In this document: positions 1-11,881 of the stretch, piece after piece
Layout of the letters: each line of letters opens with the position of its first letter
Numbering within the stretch: position 1 is the stretch's first letter
Assembly: GCA_025617745.1 (NCBI GenBank)
Contig: CM046859.1
Span: forward strand, 22,816,006-22,880,005
Source: Heliocidaris erythrogramma
Taxonomy: Eukaryota > Echinodermata > Echinoidea > Camarodonta > Echinometridae
Direction: 5' to 3'
Length of the DNA: 64,000 nt
Program-made: the position numbers and the translations under genes
Notes under the pieces: model-generated
What the model was told of the DNA's origin: nothing
Database searches by the model: none
The model's input: the letters and a program-made list of their open reading frames with translations, nothing else

Positions 1-38
1 TAGGCAAATAAAGGAAATTTTTCTGGCCTTACCTCCAA

Positions 39-493
39 CCCCCCCCCCCCCCCCCAAAAAAAAAAGGAAAAGAAAATCACTTTGCAAAAGAAAATATGCA
101 AAACGTCATATTAGCGTAATAAAAATAATTATTTATTACTCTGCTGCCTTTTAGCGATAACCATATTCTATTTGTAACGCGCTTCATATCATAATTCTAC
201 ATGGCTATATTGAGACAGTATCTCGCTTCATTTAATATTACATTTAACCGTTGTTTTGTGTGTGCATTAAACTTTGTAATTTATAGCTTAATTTTTCACT
301 AGACAGCAAATGAAATTTTGATTGTTTACGTAATCGTTCCTAAAATAATGAATATATTATTAATTTTAATTATTTGATTTTCCATTCTTAAAATTGATAA
401 GTCCAGGCCTATAATGTCTGGAAGAAACACGTGGTGCACTTTGGTTGTGAGTGAAAGAGCGCCCCCTTGCGAAAAGTTTTCGATACTAATAAC
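39..493. other. AT-rich stretch without a recognisable gene
   Basis: The stretch opens with a run of 17 C followed by A. The rest is AT-rich sequence with no long open frame and no terminal repeats that I can see. It ends where the SINE head begins. Confidence 0.6.
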
Positions 494-654
494 TGGGCGT
501 TGTGGCGTGCGCCTGTAATCCAGCTAACAGTGGAAGTTATAAACTGATTCAGCGGACCCAGGTTCGAGACTGAGTCACGTCTTTCGGATGGTGACGTTAA
601 AGGTCGGTCCCTAGACGTAAATAATCATATCTGATTGATACACGTCTGTAAAAA
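494..654 (+). mobile_element. SINE with 7SL-like 5' end and tRNA-like B box
   Basis: The first 35 or so bases read TGGGCGTTGTGGCGTGCG then CCTGTAATCCAGCTA. This follows the 5' end of 7SL RNA (GGGCGCGGTGGCGCGTGCCT then GTAGTCCCAGCTA) with few differences. A pol III B-box-like GGTTCGAGAC lies at 561-570. From 578 the body reads CGTCTTTCGGATGGTGACGT and ends in a CACGTCTGTAAAA tail near 654. The same body and tail occur at 46346-46430 behind a different, tRNA-like head. The short length, internal promoter boxes and shared tail fit a SINE. Whether the head really descends from 7SL RNA or only resembles it needs an alignment against this organism's own 7SL gene. Confidence 0.7.
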
Positions 655-1567
655 CCCAATTACACAATTACACGCGTTTCAGTATTGTGTTTTTATTATC
701 AAACAAAATGTCCTTTATTCATTCTCTTTTTTACTTCATACTCGGTCCTACTTATACTTCCTTTTTCCAATCTCTCTAGCCCTGTTTGATGAACATACAT
801 GGAACATACTTCTTTCAAAGCAATTAAATCAGATATAGGAAAGTAATCTCAATAGATTCATCAATTCCATTGCAAAGGGCATTGAATTCGTATGGTATTT
901 TCAAATCCGTATCTCCTACTCTCTGTTCCTTCTTCTATAATTATGTTTCCCTTTTCGTCTCAGCCTGTCACTCGTAGCCAATCTAATAAAGGTTAAGAAT
1001 TGATTTGGATTGAATTATAATATCGTGCACTACTACGGAGCATGACATAATGTAAACTGCCGGATGGCGCCGAGAGCACAGGCCCAGTTTCAAAGAAAAT
1101 AATTATATTTATTCTTTAATTTTGGATGTTCGTGGAATTACGTCATTGTTTATGATATCAAATATATGAAATAAACTTAAACTGAAACTGCATGGACAAA
1201 ATAAATATTGATATGTTTACACTTTCATCTGGTTAGGAAAGGAATTACTCAGGAAAAAAAACATATCTTATTGATATAAATCACTTTTGGTTCCGACTGA
1301 CGAAAATATCCGGAGTTTACAACAACGTATACCCCTATAATTCTAAAATCCAATTCTTAGATGCTGCCTTGTCATCAAGTACGCGAGGGGGGGGGGGGCT
1401 GTTTTTGACAACCAATCGCACATGTGATAAGCAGGTCGTTGCTGTATGGAGTAAATGGTGTCGCCCGTCAAACCTTTATATTGTTTTTTTTTCCGTATTT
1501 CTTACCCTTGATGGCAAATTTAAGATTTTTTTTTGTTGTGTAGTTGGCATATTCCGGTTACTCAATT

Positions 1568-1598
<31 letters not shown>

Positions 1599-2584
1599 AC
1601 CTCTCTCATTCTTTCTCCGATTCTCCCTCTCCTTCTTCCTCTTTCGTAGTTAGCCATTTGTTGGTCGATTTCCCCGTTACCCAACGAGGCGCTACGCCAA
1701 GTCCCTAGGTAATACAATCAGGGTACCGAGTGCTTGTTGGTATAATGGGCAATTCCACCTGTCTATCAAAATGCATTTGCAGCAGATCAAATCCAATCTT
1801 TGGATGTTAGTATGGGGTATCAGATTGAATCACGCAGGATAGAATCAGGCGTGTTCTATCCCAAAGGGTTGTTCACTGAGCCCAACAGAATTGACGCATG
1901 TAGGTGTGATGCCTGTTGCGCAGGCACACGAAGCCTCATTTTCCTGACGCAAGAATGCGTCATTGATTGGCGCGGCTTTTGACGCATCGTTAGAGGGTTA
2001 TCTCCTACAACAACAACAAATATGAATGCAAAAATGAACAGTGCAAATATTGATTTGAATCAATGGCGTATGAGCTTATTTTCTTTGCATTTTTAGTATA
2101 CGCTTCCTTTAGTTATCATATTTCGGTTTTATATTATCATTTACAATAACTGCCTGCCACACCAATGGGACATACTATAGATCATATCAAATAATCTGAT
2201 AAAATTCTCCTCACAGATAGTTCGTCTAGACTTGAATCCATGCCCCAAGGGGACTTCAGATACTGTTTAATGAAGGGAAGGGTTGTTGATGCAGTATGTT
2301 TTGATTGATTCGGCTGGAGAGTTGTAGTATCTTACTTTATGAATGACAAGCGTCGCAGTTTTTCCATCGTGACTAGCAAGACGTTAGAATGAATATTTTA
2401 ACCGCCATTACTAAGCACGCAGACCTTATCTAAATTTAAATTTTTGTTGTCAGTGTTCAATTTCCCCAAATGATTAGATTGGATGTAGTGTTTTCTCGAG
2501 TATCACTTTTCAATATAAAATAAACCTCACACAAAATTATGCAAAGTAAATGCGTTGCATCGTTTTTTGCAAGAGGATGGTAAT
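655..2584. other. Non-coding stretch with simple repeats
   Basis: A possible LINE 3' end on the plus strand lies near 975-1016 (AATAAAGG, then TTGATTTGGATTGAA). G12 lies at 1387-1398 and (CT)13 at 1569-1594, followed by pyrimidine-rich sequence to about 1650. Open frames across 1369-1653 only read through these simple repeats. The remainder shows no gene. Confidence 0.55.
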
Positions 2585-2756
2585 CATTGGCGTAGCCAAG
2601 GGGGCACAAGGGGCCATGGCTCCTCCCCTGCTCATCCGCTTTAAGAAGTCATCCACGGAACTTAAGGGCTTAAGACTATATGAGACTATGAGAATGTTTT
2701 GTGTCACCCCTCCCTCCGTCTGTGCTCCCTGTTCAACAAATCTGGCTACGTCAGTG
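2585..2756. mobile_element. Short inverted-terminus element, CAxTGGCG family
   Basis: The left end CATTGGCGTAGCCAAG and the reverse complement of the right end (CACTGACGTAGCCAGA) match in most positions. The interior carries GGGGGCACAAGGGGCCATGG on one side and a pyrimidine-rich counterpart on the other. It has no coding capacity. It is one of about ten related pieces in the window and is probably a non-autonomous DNA transposon. I could not define a target duplication. Confidence 0.6.
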
Positions 2757-3180
2757 ATTATGATTTTGTTTCTAAGATTAGAGTTGTTCTATTGTTGTTA
2801 AGTACCACATTATTTCTTTAATGTTCCCAGCATTATTATTAGTTGTTTTGTTTGTGTTCCTTCCTTACTATATGAATGAAGGATACTTTGCCCCCCCCCC
2901 CCAAAAAAAAAAAAAAAAAAAAAAACCCAGCAAACAACCAAAAAACAACAACAATAACAAGACACAACAACAACAACAACAACAATAAATAAACAAACAA
3001 ACAAAGCAAGCAATAAAGAAAAAACAAATATGGATAACTTTTCCATGTGGGGGAAGAACTAACAACGGTCCCTGTGTCTATCTTTAACAAGAGAGGGCAG
3101 CCGTATTGCTTGGACGCCGCTGGCAAATGAAATTGAGCATCCCCTTGGTTTACATCACATTAAATAATGGTTGTTTTCTA
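2757..3180. other. Simple-sequence stretch
   Basis: C12 at 2891-2902 runs into A23 to about 2925, followed by CAA-rich sequence to about 3010. Valine- and cysteine-rich minus-strand frames here are translations of the simple repeat. No gene is visible. Confidence 0.6.
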
Positions 3181-4075
3181 CACTGTAAAAAAAAAATTGT
3201 TGAAATTACTCAAAAAAAGTTCGTCAACGGATTGCCTTGATTATTTTAAATATTTGTAACAGGGAATTTTAAGTAGAATTTACTTATTTTGCTTAATAAA
3301 CTTTTACTCAGTTAAATTAAGTTACATTATCGTAAATGATATAAGTATTGTAATCATGATAGATAACAATTAAAAAAAACTTATGACTTGATTATACTTG
3401 CACCCATCTAACATTCACTGACACTTTTTCAATTTAGGTTTTAGGATTTAATTAAATATCTACCACCATCACCAATAAACACTATTACATACGCTTTAAG
3501 TTGACAACTATTGAAAGGGCTTCGAATTTTATATATACTTGATCGTAGCACCTTAAAAAGAAAAATGGTTGACAATTTTCCTGAAATATCCAATTTTTAT
3601 TTGTTTTGAATCGAGTGACAATTAAAAATTGTCTAATCTTCTTATTTTTGTTTAAATGAATTAGGAAATATTTTAAACTCCTTAAATTCTCATTCAACCA
3701 CAAAAAAGAATTGTTTAATTCTAAAAAAAGAGATTAACTTGGTCTTAATATATATTCATTAATTGTTAATTCTTATATTAGGCACTGCACCGGTCTTTAC
3801 TTTAAAAAAAAAGTACGATCAACATAAATTGTTTGAGTAATACGTACACTTTCTTACTTTGAGTTAACAATACTAAATTAATACAAGTTGAAATTACTTA
3901 AATGTTCTTTTGTATTTAATTTTACTTTAAATTTCACGCATATTCTACTAAATTGAAAATTTGAGTTATTATGACTTAAATCGAGTGCGTATGTGGCAAA
4001 ACTTATGTTTTGAAGTAAATTCTACATGGGAAAAATAAGTAAAAGTTACTAATGGGCATATTATTTTTTACAGTG
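3181..4075. mobile_element. TA-type element with CACTGTAAAAA termini, copy 1
   Basis: It begins CACTGTAAAAA at 3181 and ends TTTTTTACAGTG at 4075. The interior is AT-rich and non-coding. Its right three quarters (about 3340-4075) align by eye with 61215-61903, including TAAGTATTGTAATCATGATA and the sequence behind a minus-strand frame at 3485-3703 that has a close relative at 61355-61579. That frame is preserved as shared repeat sequence and matches no protein I recognise. The second copy has clear TA flanks, so this is probably a non-autonomous mariner-like or other TA-targeting DNA transposon. Confidence 0.75.
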
Positions 4076-4482
4076 ATTACATGAGCACTAAGCATTATAT
4101 GTTCTTCCCAAATAATGCTTGAAAGTTTGAAATCCATTTAATCTAAATTTTATGAATAATAATAGTTAAGGTGTTATGTCGCATTTTAATTTAATTCGAT
4201 AGAATATATTTTATAAAATGGTTAAAATTCTGAGGGGGGGGGGGGGGGGGGTCACTTTTCATTTGAAAATGAAAATGGATCGTAAATATTCAGTTTAAGG
4301 TACTAGTATAACGAAAACGTGAGGCAGGGATTGGTAAACTTCGGACTTAAAAGATGAATATCGCATGTGTACTTTCATAGGTAGATATGAACACACTTGT
4401 TTGAGATTTTTACATCTTTTAAAATATAAATATCAAGGTGTAAAATATGGCAAACTCTATGAAAAATTGTTCCGAAGTCTAG
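4076..4482. other. AT-rich stretch with G18 tract
   Basis: The tract of 18 G is at 4234-4251. Otherwise this is AT-rich sequence with no open frame of interest. Confidence 0.55.
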
Positions 4483-5176
4483 GACCCCGTTTACACAGAG
4501 ACTGAACTCGACTTTAGTCGAATTTGAACTCGAGTTCATTTGTGTGTAAACAGGGTAGTCGCAATTAGAACTCGAGTTCAAAACTCGAATTCGAATGATG
4601 ACCCAGAGCAACTTTTATCGAATTCAAACTCGACTATTATCGAATTTAAATTCGCTATTTGCAGTGTGAACGGACACGTAATTGAAAGTCGACTAGCAAA
4701 TATCCAGCCAGTGACCCCGTCATACGTCACTTCCGGTATTGCTAAGCAACGCTAAGCGTCGCGTCAGTAAAACAAGCGTCATTCAACAAGTGAACCACAA
4801 CGAACGACGACACATTCACCGAACTGGCTTGATTCAATCCACCACGCGCTCATCATATCTGCAAATATTCGTTCATAATTTTGTAATTCCGAAGTAAAAT
4901 CATACAAAATCAGATCAAAATGGCTGCGCTTACAATACTCGCTACCGCCATTTTGAACTCACTCGCGGGGTTTCACAAATTTAACCCGGAAGTTGATTAT
5001 CACGATATTCCCACCAAGCGAGGGCGTAATCAAGTCGAATTCACTTTCCTTCTGAATTCTAGTTCGTCCAACGCTTGGTGTAAACAGCCCACCGAAAAAT
5101 AATTTATGCTAATCCAAGGTCGCAATTGAATTCGCTGTCGAATTTGAACTCGAGTTCACTCTGTGTAAACGCGGTC
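4483..5176. mobile_element. DNA transposon-like element rich in GAACTCGAGTTC
   Basis: The left end GACCCCGTTTACACAGAG and the reverse complement of the right end (GACCGCGTTTACACAGAG) match at 17 of 18 positions. Behind both ends lie copies of the palindrome GAACTCGAGTTC and relatives such as AACTCGAATTCGAA, at about 4521-4535, 4568-4592 and 5138-5158. A 60-codon open frame at 4920-5102 begins with ATG but matches no transposase I recognise. The rest is non-coding, so this is a non-autonomous element. I could not define a target duplication; the flanks are CTAG on the left and TATA on the right. Confidence 0.7.
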
Positions 5177-7024
5177 TATATCTAACACCTGTCAAACTGC
5201 TTACTTCAACCATGTTTCTGATACTTTGCCTAATCCTAACCCTAACTATTAAGCTATCGCTATATAATAATCAGTCGCAACTTAAGCTCCAACCCCTATA
5301 TTCATGAAATAAAGCCGGGAACAAAATGTTGCTGGTGAAAGTCTCGGATCACCGTATGATTAGGCTGAAGTTCATTACCTTTGCCTTTAGGGACATGATA
5401 AAGGTTACTTTGTTGAACTAATTTCAGTTATGTTTGCTCGTTTCAAGACTATATCCAACGCAGTTGAAACATCACACATTATTACATGTATTTTGGCTTG
5501 TGATTCTCTTCTAAATCTGTGATTGTCTTTTAGGGTTCTGACGTACATAACGTGTTAGGGCAGTGACGCGCTTTGTCGAGTGGTCCATTTTTAGGTGGTG
5601 ATCCTGCTGAGCGACTTAACGCCTTGCTTGACCCGTAGTCGTCATGACATCACTAATCGGTTTGTTGTGGCCTTGTGGGAACCTTTTGAGGGTTGAGGGA
5701 TACTCAAGCTGAGACATCAAGTAGGAGCTTATCTCGAGGACTGGTGATAAGTAAAAAGAGTGTTCTAATGTCATCAAACAAGATGAAGGTGAATGATCTT
5801 GTGTTCTGACAATGACTTGATTTAAATGAAAAATCATCGCACAATTGAATTTATATTGAATGTTTTAGAACGTTAGTGGATGATATATATATGTCAAATG
5901 AAATTTAAAGAAAATCGACATAGATAAGTAGGGTCAAGACAAGACAGTCTTTACTTTGCAAAGGATTTAAACTTTGATAAATATGAGAATATGATTTATG
6001 TATAATGAGTCCCTACTTTGGAAATGTAGAATTTAGTGAATCATACTAATTCGATCACAATCTCTTGTAGAATATACCCCAAATGATATATCTATAATTA
6101 TCAGAGATTTAAACCGGGCATCATTGGAGGGGGCACCAGTTTTACTCCATGGATGTAATTAAAATTGAAAATTAACAAGGGGGCATCGAATTAAAGTGTA
6201 TTCTTTTCACGTTCCATTTCCACCCCTTTCTCACCCTCTCTCTCTCTCTCTCTCTCTCTGTAGTTCTCTCTCTTCCTATCTTTCTGTTTTTTTCTCTTCA
6301 GGCGGTGACGGGGGGGGGGGGGGGGGAGACATTCATATTGATTGAGTTGTTGCATGATAATATTATATAGGCCCTATCCTCAATAAAAACCTGGCTCTTT
6401 GCTGTATTAGTGAATACACCAGGGCAGCATGTTTTCTCCGAATCAGTCTATTATCGAGGAAACGTTTGTTTTTTAATCTTTATTATTTATTACCTGGTAG
6501 ATACGTGCTAGACTGCACGTCTGCATGTCAACATGTATACGTTGATATACATGCACGCTAATAAAGGTGTTTTCATGCAGTGCGGTATTCTTTATGTGTT
6601 TGAATGCCGTCACGAAACAATACGGTGAAATTTTATATCATCTGCTGAAGATATGGAAAGGGCAATTTCACTGAGATTGGTCTACAGCACAGCAATAGGT
6701 AAAAATCATCAGCTAAAGTTATATATGTAAAGAAAAGATAACGACATCTTTGGAATAACTTTTACTGAGATGATTTGATTATTACACTATTGATAAGGCT
6801 TTAAAGTTTAAACAGAATTGTTGATGATGATTATATCAATGAATATCACCCATGAATAAAGTATTTCACTTTCGTAATTTGAATTTAATTTCGTTCTTCA
6901 TTATCAAAGCGCTAAATTTCACAGCACTCGTAAATGAACAAAATGCAGCGTCACAGTCAAAGAGGCCTGTTCCCAACGGTATGTACACACTAACCTCCCG
7001 TATTTTCTCGTACTTTATGTCTTA
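5177..7024. other. Non-coding stretch
   Basis: It contains (CT)12 at 6236-6259, G17 at 6310-6326 and AT-rich single-copy-looking sequence. A weak coding-like start at 6654-6709 is followed by a GTAAAA pseudo-donor but has no convincing acceptor or homology. A short CCTAACCCTAACTA string near 5234 is too short to be telomeric. Confidence 0.55.
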
Positions 7025-7440
7025 AGCCCGGCGCACACTATACGATCCGACTGCGACCCGATTTTCGAACAAATTGCAGTTTGCATTAAATGTGAAAGTT
7101 AAAAAAGTGAAATTATCTCATTTGAAGTTCGGAATAATGATACGAATACTAATATCGAAATTTTGGTTAACTGCAATTCTTCTGGTTAGAGTAAAGGCCA
7201 AATCGGCTTCAAATCTTAGTCGATCGCAAGATTGGTATGACGTCACTACGATTTGGAATTGAATTCGCTTTTATTCCTACACGGGGGCTCGCAGTAGCCC
7301 GGAATTTCGATTTTAGTATTCATACTACTATTCGGAACTTTGATCACGAAGATTTTACATGTTTGAAGGTTCATATCAAATGTTATAACAACTTTTCTAA
7401 AAATAGCATCGTAGTCAGATCGTGCAGTGTGCGCCGGGCT
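7025..7440. mobile_element. Inverted-terminus element, GCGCACACTATACGATC family, copy 1
   Basis: The left terminus AGCCCGGCGCACACTATACG and the reverse complement of the right terminus (AGCCCGGCGCACACTGCACG) match at 18 of 20 positions. The interior is AT-rich and carries TGACGTCACTACG. A related copy lies at 58069-58454, with internal similarity around the ACGTCACTACG and ACTATTC segments. Open frames at 7074-7262 and 7237-7746 read across it and into a (CT)n repeat and are not genes. It is probably a non-autonomous DNA transposon. Confidence 0.75.
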
Positions 7441-7525
7441 CAACGCCAACTGTCGGTGATCCGACATTCAACATTTCGACATCCGACAAGACTCCTTCTC
7501 TCCCCCCCCCCCCCTACTCTCCCCA

Positions 7526-7559
<34 letters not shown>

Positions 7560-8090
7560 AAATTACTTTGCATATTGGTGGTGTCATATCATAATGATAT
7601 CGACCAAGCACGTTTATAGTGAGAGGGAAAAGAATCTGAAGAAAAGCACTGGTCATCAAGATTTTCGTCAAGAAAAAAATTATACATATAGTGTTCCAGG
7701 CTTTAAAGATAATATGGTTGGGTTAAGGGTTGCCATTGTAGGTTAGGTTGGGGTTGAGGTATAGTGTTTGGTCCGGGTTGAACTTAATAATTTGGTTTGT
7801 ATAGAAGAAAGCGCTTATTCACTGCGGAGTAATATTGTAGCCGGAGCTAAAGTCCTACAACCCAACTGTCGTCACTCCGGAATAGCCGATTGTACGCATG
7901 CGTGCATGCGTTGACATGGAATGCCACGAGATAACAGACGTGTCAATTGCTCTCTGACAAGACTTCGTATGTTGTTAGCATAGCCGGCATCATTGACTTC
8001 AAAGACGATAAAGGCTAGCCGACGTCATGTGTAGCTCTCGGTACAGCCTGTTGCAAAATGTTACATACCGTATACGTGCACAGCATACTG

Positions 8091-8130
<40 letters not shown>

Positions 8131-8133
8131 GAG
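7441..8133. other. Non-coding stretch with C13, (CT)n and (GA)n
   Basis: C13 lies at 7502-7514, (CT)14 at 7529-7556 and (GA)16 at 8095-8127. Between the repeats, from about 7760 to 8050, the sequence is of average composition with no supported exon. Confidence 0.5.
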
Positions 8134-8236
8134 TCAACTTACAATGAATAATTGGGTAATTATCCCTTCTAGATGATAATAGAGTACATCTGCTCACAAA
8201 ATGAGTAACATTTCCAACTTCCTCCACGGCCCAGAC
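8134..8236 (-). pseudogene. Possible decayed LINE reverse-transcriptase C-terminus
   Basis: On the minus strand, the frame read leftward from about 8236 gives EEVGNVTHFVSRCTLL followed by SSRRDNYPI. This has the layout E-x-V-x-H-F-x(3)-C-x(6)-R found just after the reverse-transcriptase domain in many non-LTR retrotransposons, where it forms a zinc-knuckle-like module (usual form V-x-H-F-L-x-x-C-P-x-Y). A stop codon lies upstream in frame, and the frame runs into the (GA)n repeat downstream. Only about 35 residues are readable, so this would be a short relic. A chance match is quite possible. Confidence 0.3.
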
Positions 8237-8540
8237 AAATTATGATTTCTAACGACTACTGCGATATGACGGGTACATAATGTCCTTTTATTATAGCAAT
8301 GTAGCTGGTGAAATGTTTATGGACATATCAACAAATCATAGATTGACGCACGTGGAAATGAATCGATTCCCCCGTTCTCTCTCTCTCTCTCTCTCTGTCC
8401 CTCTCCTCCACTTTCTCCCATCGCCATATATGGCCATATTTTTAGCTGTCTTCTTTTTTATCTTAGATGTTTATCTTTAATTCCTACTTTCTCGACGCAT
8501 TTCTCGTTCCAATTCTACCCCAGAAATTAAAAAAAAATAA

Positions 8541-8750
8541 AGAGAAGGCTTAGTTCTGGGAAAGGTGAAAAATAATTTGTTAGCTTTCTCATTCCTTCTA
8601 CATCAATTTGGAAGAAAATCATGCTAGAAATGTCGTGAAATAGCTGACATGTTCGGGCCGAACATTCATGCCACATGTGTGTGCAGTCCCCCATATACCC
8701 ATTTCTATGTGCATTGCATATGCATTTCAGTCAGATTGGATTAATTTCTT
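8541..8750 (+). repeat. Interspersed repeat, copy related to 53752-53998
   Basis: The segment runs from TTCTGGGAAAGGTGAAAAAT through ATGCCACATGTGTGTGCAGT to the motif GCATTGCATATGC. The reverse complement of 53752-53998 contains the same blocks in the same order (TTCTGGGAAAGGTGAAAAAT, then ATGCCACATGTGTGTGCAGT), with indels between them. The repeat is non-coding, and I could not identify terminal repeats or a family. Confidence 0.6.
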
Positions 8751-9521
8751 ATCTTTTTGATGATTCCAAATTTTCACATAGTATGCACCGATTTTTATGA
8801 AGACATGATTAACCTTTCCCAATTGTTTTGAGACATGCAGTTTCTTTCACAATGTAAGCACAAAAGCAGAACTCAACTCTATCTTTAAATGATAATGTGC
8901 CGTGTTCTGACGCACCACTTCCGCATCCAGGATTGTGAAATCTTATAAGTCATCAGTTTTCATAGTATAATACAAACATTTGACCCTAAATGCATGACCT
9001 TTGACCGTGACTCTTTGTCTTATTTTCCCCCGATGCATGGATACCGCCACACTCATGTTACTGATTATCTGAACCGCTGGCTTACATTATTTTCTCAGCG
9101 GGGTTACACCATATCACGGCGTGTCGTTAAACTATGGATAAGTTCACCTCTATCTATTACTTGATGGGTGCCTGGATTTAGCAACGAATACCCAGCGAAT
9201 CCCAGCGCACATGTCTTAAGGTGTAAAAAAAAGAATCTTAAAGGCACATCAGCTCTTAAAGGAACTCACGTAAACCACCGAAAAGCGTTGATTGACGAAA
9301 GCTATATTTTCTCTTAATAAAACAATTATATTATGAAAAACACATTGATACCGGAGTTCATCTTTTAATGATTTAGTAACGGAAACGTGTACACGTGGAA
9401 TTGAAAATGCAAACTAGTTCAGTCTAACTTCAAGCGTAGTATGTTCATATCTACGTCTGAAAGTTCGAGTTTTGATTTCCTTTCCGATAAAAGATGGGAT
9501 ACCGCTTACCACCCGACCCTG

Positions 9522-9559
<38 letters not shown>

Positions 9560-10284
9560 CTCTCTCTTGCTCTCTACCATTGTATCTCTCTATAATCACT
9601 GTATGTTTCTGTCTCTTTTCCTGTTTCTCTCTCTCTCACTCTACCATTGTATCTCTCTAAAATCACTATGTTTCTCTTGCTCTTTCTCTCCCTCTATATG
9701 TATCTGTGTCTCCTTCTTGTCTTTGTTTATCTATCTCTCTCCCTTTCACCCCGCCTGTATATACCCACATATATCTACCCCGTTTTCTAATTCTTTCTTC
9801 TTTTAAATACTCTTATCCGATGAGATCTGATACTGCCCCAATTACGTAATCGTCTTTAATTGTCTATAACCTTACACATTATAAGATGTAAATGTCTTAG
9901 TTTACAGCAAAGCGAAGTACGATATTACTATACATACTGCTGGTTGATTTTTTATTTGTTTTGTTTTTGTTTTTGTTTTTGTTTTAAGATCTTAATGACA
10001 ATACAAGTTTACCAATCGAAACTGGAGTTTATTCGTTCGTTTGTTTCTGTCTACGATAACACCGGGTATTGTCATCAATCCTTCGATGGGCCATTTTCTC
10101 ATTTTCATTTTAATTTTCTTGAGAAATAACCGCTATAAATATAAAATTGGTAGTAATTGTACTGCAAAGTGAACAATCATGAAAAGTAGTCGCGAAATTC
10201 ACATTTTGTTATTCATTTTCAAGTTCGAATGATAGTGCCATTAAGAAATAATTGATGTTACTCTTTTCTTTTAAGTTATTTCCA
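8751..10284. other. Non-coding stretch with long pyrimidine block
   Basis: (CT)14 lies at 9528-9555 inside a pyrimidine-rich block that extends to about 9800. A GTTTTT hexamer array lies at about 9955-9985. Serine/leucine-rich open frames at 9441-9806 come from the pyrimidine block. No gene is visible. Confidence 0.55.
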
Positions 10285-10430
10285 GGGGCGTTTCAGCTAG
10301 TGTCTTGTCAGTGATTTTTACATACTTTTTAAGACAAATTTGCTCTCAGCCCGTTAGATGCAAGGATTTCAGTAGCTTATAGCAATAGCTTATAACTTGT
10401 CATTGATGACAAGTTTTATGAAACGGGGCC
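10285..10430. mobile_element. Foldback element, GGGGCGTTTCA family, copy 1
   Basis: It begins GGGGCGTTTCAGCTAGTG and ends with ATGAAACGGGGCC. The interior GACAAATTTGCTCTCAGCC and ATTTCAGTAGCTTATA also occur in the better-preserved copy at 33996-34135. It is non-coding and miniature-transposon sized. Confidence 0.65.
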
Positions 10431-11881
10431 CAGGTGCTTCCAAAGTGCTTAGAAAGTTATCAATCTCACTTTATTCATGTGTCATACAATTCAATCAGTA
10501 AATTGACTAATAGTAGACTTATTAGGACTATTCACCGTAAAGGAAAAGGAACTACAAGAAGACATTGATAAGGAAGCATGGAGCCGTGGCTAATGACCCT
10601 ATCAAAGCGATAGATATTGCACAACTATCAGAACACACCTTACGTGATATTTGTTTATACCGACGTCGCGACGTCGTCAGTGAGTGTTGCACCACTAACT
10701 AGCTTGCTCAGTGTGGCTTTAAGACAGCCTCGAAAGCGATCGGTGTGGTGTCGCTGTATTAGCTCCAATTACCTTGTGCCCTTTAATCCAGAACCTGATC
10801 CTTCGCTTCACGTCGGAAATCCGCCATTAATGTCTCGACTTGACCTATACCGGTAGATTCCCCAGATGCCTACGGAATTGGGAGACAGAGACAGAGATGG
10901 TTTCAAGTTTACGGGGGGAACAACATCAACATCATGAGCATGGTCATAATCTGTGCCGTACGACGAAATGATGTAAAATACGGTCGTAAACAGGTCGAAC
11001 TATGTAGGGCCTGTCATAATTCGAAAGTTGTATAGCCATTGAAATGATAATTCGACAGTATCGTTCATGTCTGCAAGTATTGTTACGATCTGCATCTCTG
11101 TAGTCAATCCTTATTGACAATGAACGTATCACTGTGGCGGTTTTGTGGACACATGCAGCGGGCATGTGCACACCCCAGATTAATGCAATAATTTTTAGAT
11201 TATCTGAATATGAATTTAGTTGAATATGACACCGTTAACATTTCCTTAAAATATCAAAGTCAGACTATAAGGCTAACATTTCCTGATCGTAAAAATTTCG
11301 AAATGTCATTCTTCCGATATTGTTACACGATTAAAAGGCAATGTATAGATACTGTATGCTATGCACCGTTAATTTTGCTGCCCTTTTAGAATATTAAAGT
11401 GCTATGTTATCGTAATAGTACATCGAATATTTTTTTCCCGTAAATAAACTTTCATGAAGCTCTAAGCAGGACTTTACTCTACTTATTCGTTTAGTTGAAA
11501 TAAATCTTGTGCGATTACAGTGCGTAAAGCTTAGGCACAGATTGAGATAACCAATCGCCTCGCTTTGTATACGTGCCTTCAGATATTTACACTAAAGTTT
11601 ATCAGGAACATCAGAATAAAATGATCTGGCACAGCTTTTTATGCTAACAGAACCTGAACAAAATCGGAACATATTCATCCAGTACCATTCCAATTTCTTT
11701 TTCGCTGATACCAGAAGTGCGGATTATCTTTAAGAGAAGTAAATTAACTGGTGTGGCTGGTTGGCTTAATAATAAAGTTAGCTCGTAATCACAGCCAAGA
11801 GCTTGATGGGGCAAAATGTCACTGTAAATAGACGATTCACCGGTAGCATTCATTAAGGGCGTCTAAAGTGGGTTTATTTAA
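10431..11881. other. Non-coding stretch
   Basis: The sequence is of average to AT-rich composition. Open frames at 10617-10856, 10944-11171 and 11644-11853 show no recognisable domain. Nothing else can be supported. Confidence 0.45.

Noticed and set aside
9441-9806. Ser/Leu-rich frame of 121 codons
   Set aside because: It is the translation of a (CT)n pyrimidine block.
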